Assembly: GCA_032622095.1 (NCBI GenBank)
Contig: CP136066.1
Location: 200,470,978-200,534,977 of the forward strand
DNA: 64,000 bases
Reading direction: 5' to 3'
DNA from: Siphonodentalium dalli
Taxonomy: Eukaryota; Mollusca; Scaphopoda; Gadilida; Siphonodentaliidae
Part shown: positions 43,949-57,195 of the stretch, piece after piece
Position numbering within the stretch: position 1 is the first letter of the stretch
Layout of the letters: every line of letters starts with the position of its first letter
Translations under genes and position numbers: made by a program
Notes under the pieces: generated by a model
What the model was told of the DNA's origin: nothing
Database searches by the model: none
Seen by the model: the letters and a program-made list of their open reading frames with translations, nothing else

Positions 43949-44457
43949 TTAAAGGTACGGTTGGCCTTGGCGGTGGGTATCCTGTGAAAATATTTACACC
44001 CGTCAAAAACCGCCACAAACAGAACGAACATCAAAAGGTAGATAGACTTTTGTCCGTATACAAATAAGAAATATCGCATAAACAGTATGTTATTGTCATC
44101 TGTTTGACCATTGTTATGTAAACAAAAGCATAAAAAGTTACTTTTCTGGTGTTTGTTTATATTATGATGGTAAACATAAAGAGCGTTCGTTGTTGGTGAA
44201 TTCCTGATATTGAACTAATAAAGAGCGTTTATGTCATTTGTGTGTGATTAGCCAGTAGCATTGTGCTGTCTTCTGTAACACAATCAGGCTCTTGCTTAGG
44301 TAAAATATAGTAGGTCTTTGTGATAACATGCTGTTTACGCGATGGTCATGGTATATACATGTATGAACGAAACTGTATGCGTTTTAATGTTTTACTGTTT
44401 ACGGTGATTGGAACAAATATGAATATTTTCGACAACTAAGGCCTCACGTGCCTTTAA
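43949..44457 (+). mobile_element. MITE family A, copy 2 (complete)
   Basis: Begins TTAAAGGTACGGTTGGCCTT and ends CTCACGTGCCTTTAA. Aligns with 50301-50802 (reverse), 56694-57177 (same strand) and 1-366 (reverse). It carries two copies of the AAAGAGCGTT..T word that resemble the minisatellite monomer at 5870-6805. No coding sequence. Confidence 0.8.
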
Positions 44458-44620
44458 CTAATGTGTGAATGAAATCTTAGTCATGCTTCATACAACATAA
44501 CAACTGGTTAGAAACCCACACCAATAATGGTTTTATAGATGCAAAATAAACTGTGATGTCAACTAATTGAATGATTTGGTGCCCATCCTAATTAGTGTCC
44601 GAATATGTGCACACAATTTT
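44458..44620. other. No gene seen
   Basis: Short interval between two transposons. Confidence 0.35.
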
Positions 44621-44961
44621 TACCCTGTGCCAATGCATTCTCTTATATATGCGAGTCGACCATAGGTCGCCTCGCATATATAAGAGAATACATTGGCCTA
44701 ACAATTTGTTATCATTTTTTTTAATAAATGTTTCTTACATTGTTTAGGACATAAAATAACAAAAACATCCATTACCCTGCAGGGAACCCCACACATATAT
44801 GGATGCATATATAAGAGTGTCGTCTGCTCATGTTTGTCTGGGGCTCTGTATTGGTGAAACTATAAAATTGTTAAAGAATACAAGAAAAAATTATTAAAAT
44901 TGTAAAAAATTGTTAGGTATGGTCGCCTCGCATATATAAGAGAATGCATTGGCACAGGGTA
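44621..44961. mobile_element. Hairpin core element, right palindrome half-deleted
   Basis: TA-CCCTGTGCC ... GGCACAGGG-TA, with the same core as inside 28531-28987 but without the GTGACCCGCC outer arms. The left palindrome is complete (44629-44697). The right one has lost its left half, keeping GGTCGCCTCGCATATATAAG... from 44921. This copy suggests the core can exist apart from the outer TIRs. Confidence 0.75.
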
Positions 44962-47273
44962 AAACAAAAAACAGCCAACAAAAGCAAAACCACTACCGTG
45001 TGTTTTATCTTCTAACCAGTTAGCGACGTGAGTTCCAACTTGTCCGATGTGACATGTTGGTACGAAACGTCCGTTCTATACTCATTGGACCGAAATTTCA
45101 AGCCTTATCCGATCCGCTTACTCTGTGTGTTAGTTAAAAGCCAGGATCAGTAGTTTTCACATGCATTGTGCGGTCTTTCCTCCACCACTGAAATGAAATA
45201 AGTTTGACCATCATATATGATGACGCTTGCTGAGTACTAACAAACCGACAAACGATCATATGAGATCGGCTTGTTCTGCCACATGGAATCATATATACTT
45301 CTCTACATTATATGTTCAAATATAAAAACCAACAACATAATTTTGCATTTATACATAGAACTGTGTAAGTACATATTGTATATGCATACGTAAAATTAAT
45401 GTAGCACATAATATATGCTACGCAGTTGGGTTTATTCATATTCATATTCAGTTAAGTGATACATTTGTATCTGGTATATATGCACATGGTGTGCATGTAT
45501 ATGTCTGCACTGACATGCACCACGGATACCGTATGCTGTTCGAGTCAGGGCTGTGGGTAAATACTTTGATTTGCGCCTGTCACTGATCCAGTTTTAGTCT
45601 GAATATGTCATGCTGTTACTTGCAGACTTTAATTCGTGAACGTATTGCCTGTATGCGTATTTAGCCTTAACTGCAGCCTCATTGCCACATATTCATAATC
45701 ACTATATCGACTGGCAATTATCGCTTTTTACCAATCCAGCAGGAAGAGGACTTTAATTACAAAACATTGAATGAATTATTAAACACGACAAACACAAAAG
45801 ACGTTTACTATCCAAGAGATACCTGTTGTTACGCGCGCCGCGTGTATACTAATGTACAAATTCTGCTTCGCCTGGGCGCTGGAGTTTACGCTGGGGGTTT
45901 TATTTGTAGAAAAATGGGAACTTTTGGGATGGATTTAAAAGTCGAACTGCGCGACCAAGAGGCCGAGTCCTGTAAAAGGTGTAGTTGGGAATTTCAATTT
46001 CGTTTATTATCCTTTACATTATTATGTCAATAATGTTCATTTTTTTGTTTGTGACAAGCTATGTCAATTACAAATAAAAGAAATGAAAAAGATAATTTGT
46101 AAGTCTTATATTTCAACTTTTATAGACATTGTATAGCCTACTGAGGGTTGTGGTCGGAGACGGCCGAGTCGGCCACGGTTCGTTAATTAGGTACTGGTCG
46201 TTATTGTTATTTTAACGGAATTCTGAGTTGGTCATTCGCGAAGCCAATATATTTTATATTCTATAATTACAAACATGGGTATATAATAGATGAGCGCGTT
46301 ACCATTTCTGACATTGGTTTTCTTATTTCGTTCTGTTGCACATCACTCTTATGAGATTGGTGCCCTTTTGCTGTTGGTGGATTATCGTGAGAGATCAGAA
46401 TTGGAGAGGGGTCCAAAATTAACCTTTCGTTTATCAAACAACGTTCTATTGAAATTAACTTTATATAGGCGAGACCATAATGCCTATCGAAGCTCTCCAT
46501 GTCTACCTGTATAATGACTTTGTCTGGAATAGACTATAACATTAAACCTTGAAATTTGCGTGCGAAACACAATGGCAATTCAAATTTCGAGAAGGATGTA
46601 GCCTTTGCGTCTTTTGCAAAGAAACTGGGTAATATTGATTACGTTTACACACTAATTGGTTCATCGATCTAATGTCAGAACCATCATTAACAACTCACGA
46701 ACATATTTGACGAACATTGCACTGCATGTGCATCCATGTATTCACGTTCCAATGACATAGCGTCCAATTAAAACATTAACGTAAAACGGATTTGGTGGTA
46801 AGCTAAATTGTATATATATGCTCGATTGAGTCAAATGTGGTCAAAGGTTTATAATAATGATAACTAGTACACTTGAATAAATGATGCAATCATGAGATTG
46901 AGTATTAATGAATGCCATGCACAATTCGTAGTCCAATCATTATGTGGTTCTACCTAAAAATAATTCTTTCCAGACAATCGTAAGTGTGAAATACACGCTT
47001 GCGACGTATGAGGCATTTATATGGAGAACTCATATACAACAGATGTGAGCACGTGACTGGCCCTTTGTTTCAAGTAGTGTAATGTTCATAAAGCGATTGC
47101 CATGACCGTGTCGTATTTATTGTGTCATTGCTTGTCAAGCGATACAGCACACAGAAAACAAATTATTTCATGAACGTTACCTGTGTCAGGAGTTAAGTAT
47201 CGAATTCAGTGTTTTCTTGCCATAAGAAATGGATTCGACTCCATGAATGCCTGCATAATGTGCTACCCTGCCA
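44962..47273. other. No gene confidently seen
   Basis: About 2.3 kb of intron 1. A GC-richer open stretch at 45800-46030 ends in ATTTCAATTTCGTTTATTATC, a wording often seen at LINE 3' ends, but no motif supports a call. Confidence 0.35.
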
Positions 47274-47528
47274 ATGATCGATTTAATAGTATATACAAAA
47301 GACGCATATATAGTGATCATAAAACTCTCTCTGAATTGATCAGAAATCAAAAAGAGAAAGCACCCAGATATGGGATAATTAGTTATTGTTACCAAGGTAA
47401 AATGATCGATTTAATAATATATACAAAAGACGTATATATAGTAATCATAAAACTCTCTCTAAATTGATAGAAATCAAAAAGAGAAAGCACCAAGATATGG
47501 AACAATTAGTTATTGTAACCAAGCACAA
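47274..47528 (+). repeat. 128-bp tandem duplication
   Basis: Two head-to-tail copies starting ATGATCGATTTAATA (47274 and 47402) share ATAAAACTCTCTCT.AATTGAT and AAATCAAAAAGAGAAAGCAC. They differ at about ten positions, so the duplication is not recent. Confidence 0.85.
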
Positions 47529-50300
47529 AGCACTCCCTCTAAAAACCGTATTTGTGATATAGGGAATCTAATGGTGTGGTTTAGAGGTACATATGTGGTG
47601 CCATCCATGTCAGGAACCGGGGTCGGAAGGAGCACACAATTGACAAAACATTTTTATCGTCGATTTCCAGCAAACGTATATATTGTCATCTCCATTGTAC
47701 ACCGCATCTATGGTGTGATTCAAAGTTGCAAAGGTGGCACGGGGTTGAGTGAGTTTTTATCGCGGATTTCCTGCGAACTAATAAAACGATGTTTCCGTGA
47801 TATAAGAAACATAATGGTGTAGTTTAAATTTAAAGAGGCACCATTCGGGTTATGACTGGGTAGTAAGGGAAGGAGCACCAAAATTAATAAAAGTGTTGTT
47901 TTAACTTCCCAAATTGGTGGTGTCTATAAGTCAGCTATACGATGCTCATCGCGTGCCGAGAAAAATATGCGGATCATATCACAAATATAACTGCATATAT
48001 TTGGACTAACCAAGAATTAAAGTAAATACCTGCCAACAAGCGCAATGAGGATTCAAGTATATTTACATTTATATCAGTTATAATTGATTATTTAAATAGT
48101 CATACGTTATGACATTAATACTTGGCTTTTATGTAGGTATATTAGTATATATGTATGGTTCCCGGAATCAATTATACGATAGTCACTAGTGAACGATATG
48201 GCAATCATCGATGGTATAAATACTAAAATTGACGACCTACATGTAGTAACCTATTATTTGTACCTAAATCTAAACACACGTGTGACTGTGAAGACATCAA
48301 CCTTTTATGTCAGCGTTGCGATTAAATAGTTTGCTCCAACCAACAAGGTTTCACACGAGATTGCGCCGTCATTACTCTTGGCGAAAATAAGCTATAGTAG
48401 CGATGTCAGAATAAAACTCGGAATACATTCATCGAATTTCAACATGCCATCGACCCGGAACCATATGTACATATCATTTGTATAATATTTCTATATATCT
48501 ATTGTTTATACAATTCTATATCTCAATATCCTTATGTTATACATGTATTAACTTGGATGAGAGAATAAAGCATTGCAGAGTTAAGTTGGATAAGTGTTTG
48601 ACAAGCTGTTCAATTAAGGTCATTCTTTCGAAGTTTTGGAAATGTGTCTGCATATGGTTGTTCTCAAGACGTAGTTTTCGTTGCATTATAAAGGAATGTG
48701 AATTTCGTCTTCTGTTGTGTTATCAGAACAAAACATACATAGCCTATGTTCCAATGCCGTCGGTGGTTGTGAGCGTGGCGTCCTTTCTAAAATCCAATTT
48801 ATGATTACTTATTCACAGTCCAATAAAATTATAATATTTTCTATTGATGTTGTGTGTGATATACATACATGATTTATCCAGTCCGATCCAGGGGTAGGTC
48901 CACATGTCATGTCGAGATATGGCACAATATTTGATGCTGACGAATAAGGCCCAATTATTCAAACAAATTATTATGTATATTACAAATATTTTATCTGATA
49001 ATATTTTTTAAATAGGTTAATTTTTAATGTGAGCAAGGCCATGCAATTCTGCAATCAACATATAAACGTGAATACACGATTATGTGTCGGTTGCTTGCAC
49101 AAAGCTTATCATTAATAATAATATGCTGATTCTTGCATATATTTATCGCACCGTGTTCGGCACGCTTAAAGCATGAACTCTTACCAGCTCATAGTATATC
49201 TTCCAATGTAACTGCAGTCATCAGAGAGAAATAAAAACGATATAACAGAATAATAAATTAGACTGTATTTGTGTTATTTCACCACATTCACAGGCTGATT
49301 TCGAATATTACTTCTGAATCCAATCTTTGGGCATGGCGGTTCGTTCGTTTGTAACATCAGTATGGCAAAGATACAAAGGTTTGTTGTGTTTTTATCAAAA
49401 TACAAATAATCCAGCCATTTTTAGGTTCTAAGAAGATTCGAAGTGTTCCATGTGAATACGTATTAAAATATATGCATATGAGACAAGTCGACCAGGATAT
49501 TATTTTAATATCCAGGTTGTTATATTGTTCTAAGAGACACACAGAACAGTTTAGCCCTGAAGGTAACTCAAAAATCCATAATATTACAAAAGACTCTCAA
49601 GGCCCAGTTTCGTTCCACATTGTTCCAAGTGTGCATATTTCCACATCACATTCATATTATTTTATGCAAAGCAAGAAGCGTTACTGTATCAGCAATATGG
49701 AGTAGTTTGAGTGAAAGAATATAAATTTCTCTACAGTTTGGTGTTAGGGTGACCCTTTTAATCCATCTGATGAGCTCGCTCAAGATTTCCAAACTTTAAA
49801 AATTGATTTTCGAAAACATAACAAATACACTTGGGACAAGTCGCGAGTTTACTAAAACAAAACAGACGATCGCCACTATTTGCCACATATAGCTAATAGC
49901 AGGCTTACGACCATGGGATAACTATGGACGCAGTTATATTATAAAGTAGGAATGATAGGATCCCCCCCAAATATAAAATTTGATCTCACCTGACTGAAAA
50001 CTCTTTTTAACAGAACCAGAGATATGCCATTTTATTATACAAAGATGAACAGTTGGGCATGCATTTCTAAATGTAAATAAAAGATCGATTGTCATGAAAT
50101 TGTTATCGTGAACTGGAAGCTTTCAATGCCTTTATGTGGCTCGAAATGCGTGTCACTCGATCTATACACGATATTCAAAGTATTTGTGGCGTCTGCTTAT
50201 GTGTAAAACAGATGGCCACATTTGTATTAGCTACTTCGAAAACACCATTGACACCACAATTGGCATTTACTGTCAACCCAAGACTGACTCTGACGTGCCA
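47529..50300. other. No gene confidently seen
   Basis: AT-rich intron 1 DNA. Two GGAAGGAGCAC words at about 47625 and 47871 hint at a further old repeat of about 245 bp. Open frames at 48478-48804 and 49472-49705 have no recognisable features. Confidence 0.35.
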
Positions 50301-50802
50301 TTAAAGGCACGTGAGGCCTTAATTGTCGAAAATATTCATATTTGTTCCAATCACCGTAAACAGAAAAAACAGTAAAACGCATACAGTTTCGTTCATATAT
50401 ACCATGACCATCGCGTAAACAGCATGTTATCATAAAGACCTACTATATTTAACTAAGCAAGAGCCTGATTGTGTTACAGAATACAGCACAATGATACTGG
50501 CTAATCACACACAAATGGCATAAACGCTCTTTATTAGTTCCATATCAGGAATTCACCCACAAAGAACGCTCTTTATGTTTACCATCATAATATAAACAAA
50601 CACAAGAAACGTAACTTTTTATGCTTTTGTTTACATAACAATGGTCAACCATATGCCAATGACATACTGTTTATGCGATATTTCTTATTTGTATACGGAC
50701 AAAGTCTGTCTACATTTTGATGTTCTTTCTGTTTGTGGCGGTTTTTGACGGTTGGAAATATTTTCACAGGATACCCACCGCCAAGGCCAACCGTACCTTT
50801 AA
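50301..50802 (-). mobile_element. MITE family A, copy 3 (complete, inverted)
   Basis: Begins TTAAAGGCACGTGAGGCC and ends AACCGTACCTTTAA; the reverse complement of 43949-44457 with high similarity. Confidence 0.8.
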
Positions 50803-52631
50803 AGGACATACGCATACTTCAACGTGGATGTTATTTAGTCGGGCTCTGACATCAGCAATTCCATATATGGAACTTTTGAATATTCATGAATTTCATATAT
50901 GGAATTCATGAATATTCAAAACTCCAAATGTGGAACTTTGACCTGTGGATTTTAACCCGCGGAATGGGGGCTGTGTGGATTTAATATGGTAGCGACTCAT
51001 TGATCTGGCTTATACTAATACTAATCCTAAAACAACGTCGACAACTACAACAATAGTGGCTTTATATCGTGACATTTCACTGGAAATTATAAACTGTATT
51101 TATCCCTCCAAAGCGCCAACCATGAGATCCTGGTCTACGATCCCACATCTAGATCTGAAAAACACTTTCAGCATGTCTGTTAGCAAAAGGGACATCTACT
51201 CCCAAAAGTGAAGCAGAAATATTGGGTTGGAGGGTGGGTGCGCAAATTTAGTTTTCGACCAATTCGGACAGTGGATTTACCGGAAGAGGTATGCTCACAC
51301 CGATCATTCTGTGTTGACAACCGCGCTTATATGATGATACAACCTCGAATGTTCTGTTTTAATGTTGCAATCTGTACTACGAAATAGACAGAAATAGAGT
51401 GTTTTAATTTATTTTGACAGAATGGAACTGTAGATATAGTAGAAGTTATATTCGGTCAATACATCGACATTTCCAGGTTTGAATATGATGTAATTCTGTA
51501 TATTTCGTCAGAGCATTGAGGCAGAAATAGGCTGCAGAAACAGCCTGGGGTCCTACCTTTGAAATATATTTTTTCACAAATGTATCGGAAATTAGCAACA
51601 TGATTGAGTATTTCCTCGTCAATTTTTTCGGATTCCTACAGTCAAATCTTTCTGCAACCACATTGCGTTGAAATGAATATTCATTCTTTCGCCAATTTCC
51701 ATAAATTGAGGCGATTTCGGAACTGGTTATTTCGAAACATATACGACAATGCTTCTTTGTGACCAATAACCAACCAGCTATGTTGCAAAACCCCGTCTAA
51801 TTATAACTAAAGTAAATATCAAACTGGCAGAAATTGGATGGAGAATCGATTATATAGTTTCCTAAGTGTATGGTTTATTTCAGTTCTTTGTAAGATATTC
51901 CCCGTGGCGACGATTCTTTATCTAACCACCACTGCTGAGTAAATTTATCTCTAAAATTTTGGAAATGTCTTTTTTTCTGGCTGTCAAATATTTGTGCCAG
52001 ATTCGACTACGTGAAACCAAAACCAGCAAAGTGTAACAATAATTTTGGTAACAGTATATATATGCCTAAAGAGTCTGTCGTCGAGTTCCATAAGATCGAA
52101 CAACATATCATGTTAAGCAACATTAAACAATTGCTGGGTTTTAGCGCAGGAACTATGGGAAAGTTGGTCGTTGTGATATTCATATTTAACCTGTGTCTGT
52201 CGTTGACCAGCATTTGGTGTTAAATTTATGTACCGTTTTAGTGCACGTGTAAGGCAATACATCGACATCTGTAATGTTCTTTCTAATTATGGTCGATCGT
52301 TTTACTAAACATCGTTTCGATTGAACCGAATACATTCACCGGACTCTTTCTCGTGTTATATTGGACCGTGACATGTTTGTCATTGTCCTCAATGTATCTT
52401 ATCAGATATCAATAGTATTGACGTGATCAGGCACTGAAAACTAAGGGATGGAAACAAAGGTTTTTTAATAACTTTGGTTATATGGATATACGCATTTCAA
52501 TTAACACGCGCTGAACACCCGCGTCTACAACAAAACGATGAATGTTACTGAAGTGCGAACCGTTCATTTATGCCATAGCATTCAAGTACTTCGTTAGTAT
52601 GTCATATTTTTGATACCCCGAGACGATACCG
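50803..52631. other. No gene confidently seen
   Basis: A small palindromic cluster ATATTCATGAATTTCATATATGG and its inverse lies at 50860-50925. Open frames at 51446-51766 (minus) and 52011-52223 (plus) carry no recognisable domain. Confidence 0.35.
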
Positions 52632-53009
52632 TTAAAGACATATTATGGACAACTTTCGGGGGCGTTAAACTGATAAGTTAGCATTCAGGTGCTATGGCAA
52701 CTGAATGAATGTAACATTCTACTAACATCACCGGAAACCTGAATCAAATCGACCGTAACACTACATAGAAAACATCGTCTGAACTACGCTCAATTGTAAA
52801 TATTTACATCTCGATTCGTGACGCAATACCGGCGATAAACTAACGAAAACGATCTCACCATCGAGAGTCGCTACATTTAATTAATATATAACAATGGTGG
52901 TATGTCATGTCAATTTGGATATAATATTTGTAAAATATTACTACTTTTAGCAAGATTATTCTCCATTTCTATTTGATCACCCTACCGGAGTGTTTCGCAT
53001 CACTGTAAA
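52632..53009 (+). mobile_element. MITE family C, copy 3
   Basis: Begins TTAAAGACATATTATGG and ends CATCACTGTAA. Aligns with 11616-11991 and 25294-25663. Confidence 0.75.
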
Positions 53010-53215
53010 CGTATCGCATTGTAGGAAGACTGCCCTCTATCTATAACTTGCTGATCCAATAATGTTCAGCGTCGAAATGGGGGACACGGTTGTCAAAATA
53101 AAAAAAATGAGCGTTATGACTTGTAGTATCATGTAAAATCTGAGAGAAATGTGTATTTTATGCTATTTAATATGGAAGTGAACAAAGAATGTCTTTTTTT
53201 CTTCTTGAACGTACA

Positions 53216-53261
53216 TTAAAGTGATGTGATCACTCTACCGGAGTGTTTGACATCAATTTAA
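53216..53261. mobile_element. 46-bp deletion derivative of MITE family C
   Basis: TTAAAGTGATGTGATCACTC next to CGGAGTGTTTGACATCAATTTAA: the right end of family C plus a near inverse of it. It is the smallest member seen. It could be a solo end with a mirrored copy. Confidence 0.55.
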
Positions 53262-54410
53262 TGATGCATATACGAAAGAAAATGGAGAGAGACGGACAGA
53301 GCGACCAAAACTAAACCCCACCGACATAAAAAAAAAACCCTACACATGGTGATTATATGGTGTCAAATTGAACAGGGAAACGTTTAACTGGATGTTCAAA
53401 TACACACTATTTAGATACACGTACAATGTAATTGAAAAACAAAACCTGACTTCCTGGAGATAACAAACTGATTAAAATATTTCCAAGTGGAAAGGGTGCA
53501 AATAAATAATTCCAGTATATTTTCAGTTCCCAAAGGGTTGGCATTACTTTTTGTTTATGGAGAAGGGAGTATGTCCAACTTAAGTTTTACAACCAATATT
53601 AGACTGAATGTAGGAACACATCATACTTGTGGTATAAAGTATAACTTGCAGTTATATTAGCTGGGAAATTTAACTACTGGAATGATTACAACCTATTCTC
53701 CAGTCTTAAATTTCAAACTCAGTGCCAATTTTCTGGCATGGAATCGCGATATAACGTTCATGTATAGGGTATCCGCTGCCCGGGTGAACCTCAATCCCTT
53801 GAACCAGATAATATTTCCGGGTCCGGAAAACTATAGTTGCACCCCATTCGGTTTAAATTCTGCAATGGTTACTCAAGATTTCCAACTGTTAGAAATCTCC
53901 AACCTAACAACTCCAACCGATCGAAACTTCTCAACTGATTGCCATTTAACTCCATAATTCAATCATATGTGGGATCATCGTGAACTTTGGAACGAAGATT
54001 ATAGTGATGCCCAAGCCCCCTGTCGACACGTCCCTGCATGAAATTCCCAATTGTTGAGTATTTTGGTGAGAATCGCCCCGGTCACAACATAATTTATGTG
54101 GAAACCCTTATTTATCAAAGGCAACTTCTCTCTGTTTATAAACCCCATCTCAAAATATATCTATATACGCCCATGCACAATTTGAACCCAGCATCCCAAC
54201 ATGACATTTATTTTATTGGCCCCGTGAGCACGACGACAAAGGGTTAATGGATGAGTGCGCAATACACCCAGCGATAATCCGACATATCGACATTCGCACG
54301 CATTTCATTGCGGTGACAACCACTAATTCAGCCTCGTATACTTGTATTTTTAACTCCGTGTTCAACCCGATGCTGTGTTATTTCTGTACTATGGAACTCC
54401 CTAAGGGTCT
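53262..54410. other. No gene confidently seen
   Basis: 53680-54050 resembles, in reverse, the decayed sequence at 1450-1700 and 2100-2400. Open frames here have no domain-like pattern. Confidence 0.35.
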
Positions 54411-55800
54411 ATTCTCATTGCACACGCGCGTGCGAAATCGCAACGTTTGTTAAGGTCGAGCGGCTCTATATGTGTGTTCGATTGCATTTCTTCCTCCCAC
54501 TGCTAAGAGTGCCCCCAATAGGGGTGGGGTCTGACAAACACATTCATACACAGGGCTAGGGTAGGTTTGAGGATGATAAAGTACTTTGTGTTGGGGTGAC
54601 CACATATATATATGCTGACACATTAACTTTAATGTTCCTCAGTTATATTTTCTCAGGTATAAGTTGAGTATAACGAGCCATGCCATCACAATGACATAAG
54701 TTTTGAGGACACAATTTATATCTAGCTAATTATAATTAGAAATAGAGGGTTCATTTCCATGTAGTTGGGCATAAATATGCATATTTTATTCCAGCTTGAA
54801 ACGTATATAACACTATATAGTACGATCACAACCCAGATTACAGGAGTTTTGTGTATATAATTGTTATTATCACTCAAGATTATCAAAAGTGTACTCAAGT
54901 GGTTGAATTAGATCTTTCAAAATTTTACTTTATAGTTAGCTAGGTCTGACAAAAATCGTCTTTCTGAATAAAGCTCATTTAAAACAGTTGTACTCAAACA
55001 TATGATATCCAGTAAAAATTATGGGGAAAGAGGGGGTGAGACCCCAATTTGTTGGAGGAAAAACAAATATATTTGCATGTAGGGAGGATGATAGACCCAT
55101 GGTTGGGAGGGATTTTTATGTTCAACCCTGTGTATGAACGTTTCTTTTTTCAGACCCCCTCCCCCATCATCGAGTGCTGATTTGTATAGCCGCTGGCAAC
55201 AGTAACAACGCGGTACTATAATTTACGAACCACCATTCAAATAGAATACGTGATGGGACTCATAATTCGACCTTAAGATTCACACACGCATCATTTAAGG
55301 TCTCATTCTGTCGCCAGGATGCTGTTCGCATGAGCGATTGATTTCAATTTGATCGTCATCGACGGCTTATCATTAGTGATCGCACATGCTGAACGGCACA
55401 TTACTATCAATCTATAATTTACAATCTTGGGTACAGTTTTGCGCGAGACTGACAGGTAATATAATTCGATTGAATTCTACAAAAATCACCACTGATGCTA
55501 GCTATACGTTGGAAACTTCTTTCCAAGCCATTTCCTTTGATCTCCTTTCCGTACTTCATTTATTATTTTATCGCCCATCAGTTATGAGAATGACTGTACC
55601 CGGATAGTATATGTGACCGAGTGAACCATGCCATTCTCTGTAACGGCTATCTCGATGACGAGGTTGATTGCTTGATTGGTCACGAATAGGACGTGGTTGT
55701 TTGAGGAAGGTAATTGATCACGAATCGCTCTGCATTATGTTAACACGCACCTTAAAAAACGCTGCGATTAATCGCACGCGCGTGTGCAATGAGAATTGAC
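54411..55800. repeat. Inverted repeat pair ~1.3 kb apart
   Basis: CATTGCACACGCGCGTGCGA...AACGTTTGTTAAGGT at about 54417-54458 is inverted at about 55750-55791 (ACCTTAAAAAACGCTGCGAT...CGCACGCGCGTGTGCAATG). The outer flanks are weakly alike too. These may be arms of one large element. The DNA between has no recognised gene. Confidence 0.55.
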
Positions 55801-56693
55801 CTTGAGTTGGTCATTTATCAGCCCGTCAAGCGAGTTCTTGTTTTTCCCCAATATAGGCAATTCGCGTACTATAGAATAACAAAAATATGCAGCGTTAGGG
55901 CACTCCATTTACCCCAAAAACCGAGTAGCTTACTGCTGAAATGAATTCCAGTTACAGATGGCTCGCCGAGAATATCATATAAGTTGGTTCACAACGATGT
56001 ATGGTGTGAACAAAGGGTCGACTATTGTTAAATTCCAATAACAATTGCAAGTGAATTACAATAATACAATTGCTCGAGTACTATAGAACACAAGTCACCC
56101 TTTATAAGACTAGGAATTACCGAGGAAGGTTCTCCGCATGTTAAAACACGGCTATTGGGAAGCTATAGTACAGGCCCCTGGAGACTTCAAATTTTCATAG
56201 ACACGAGTCCCTAACCAGTGAAGATTGTGTTCAAATCACATGAACGTAAATGTATACATAGCTTCTTGTTTGAGTGCATTTTGTCTCTAGGAGGTGTGTG
56301 AACGACTCTCGTGCGATATCTGAAGAAATAAGCCTATAGAAAGTTCATGTTTGAAAACAAAACATTCAAGAATTGATACGCTATAAGCTCAACAGGAAGA
56401 CCATGTTTAAATTTCGGGGATGCAGTCGCATGTATTTAAAATGGTGGGCCTAGAAGGGGTACCAATGGTCCTTGGCAGCTATACATGTATGTCAACAATA
56501 TTTTGATTTTAGCGAAAGACATTTTCAATCATTGATTGTCGGACATGACCTCAAGGTCGCCGAAAGGTGAACATACAAAATTTCGACAAGAGCCATCTCG
56601 ATCCTAATAAGGTCTTGTCGTGACTTTTAATTTAGTTTATCCGATCACTTGGAGATACCCGAGATCTGGTCTCAAATGACAATTGGTCCTATG
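55801..56693. other. No gene seen
   Basis: AT-rich intron 1 sequence, nothing recognised. Confidence 0.35.
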
Positions 56694-57177
56694 TTAAAGA
56701 TACGGGAGGCGTTGGCGGTGGGTATGCTGTTAAAATATTCACCTCCGTGAAAAACCGCCATAAACAGAAAGAATAATAAAATATAGACAGACCTTGTTCT
56801 TATACCAATCAGAAATATGGCATTAGCAGTATGTTACTGTCATTTTTTTCCTTTGTTGTGTAAACAAAAGCAAAAAACGTTACGTTATCTGGCTTTTGTT
56901 TAGATCCGAATATGGTAAACTATAAAGAGAGTTATTTGTTACTGTTTTCCTGATATGGAAATAATAAAGAGCGTTTATATAATTTGTGTGTGATTAACCA
57001 ATAGAATTGCGCTGTGTTATGTAAACAGACGCACAACTTCGGTAACACGAGCAGGCTCTTGTCTACGTACACCATCGTACGTCTTGGCGACAATATACTA
57101 GTTAAGCGCTGATTATGTTTGACATATGAACAAAACTATATGAATATTTCTGCAACGAACACCGCCCGTGCCTTTAA
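56694..57177 (+). mobile_element. MITE family A, copy 4 (complete, diverged)
   Basis: Begins TTAAAGATACGGGAGGCGTT and ends CCCGTGCCTTTAA. Aligns with 43949-44457 with more substitutions, so it is an older copy; it is closest to the partial copy at 1-366. Confidence 0.8.
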
Positions 57178-57195
57178 ATATTATTTCAATAAATG

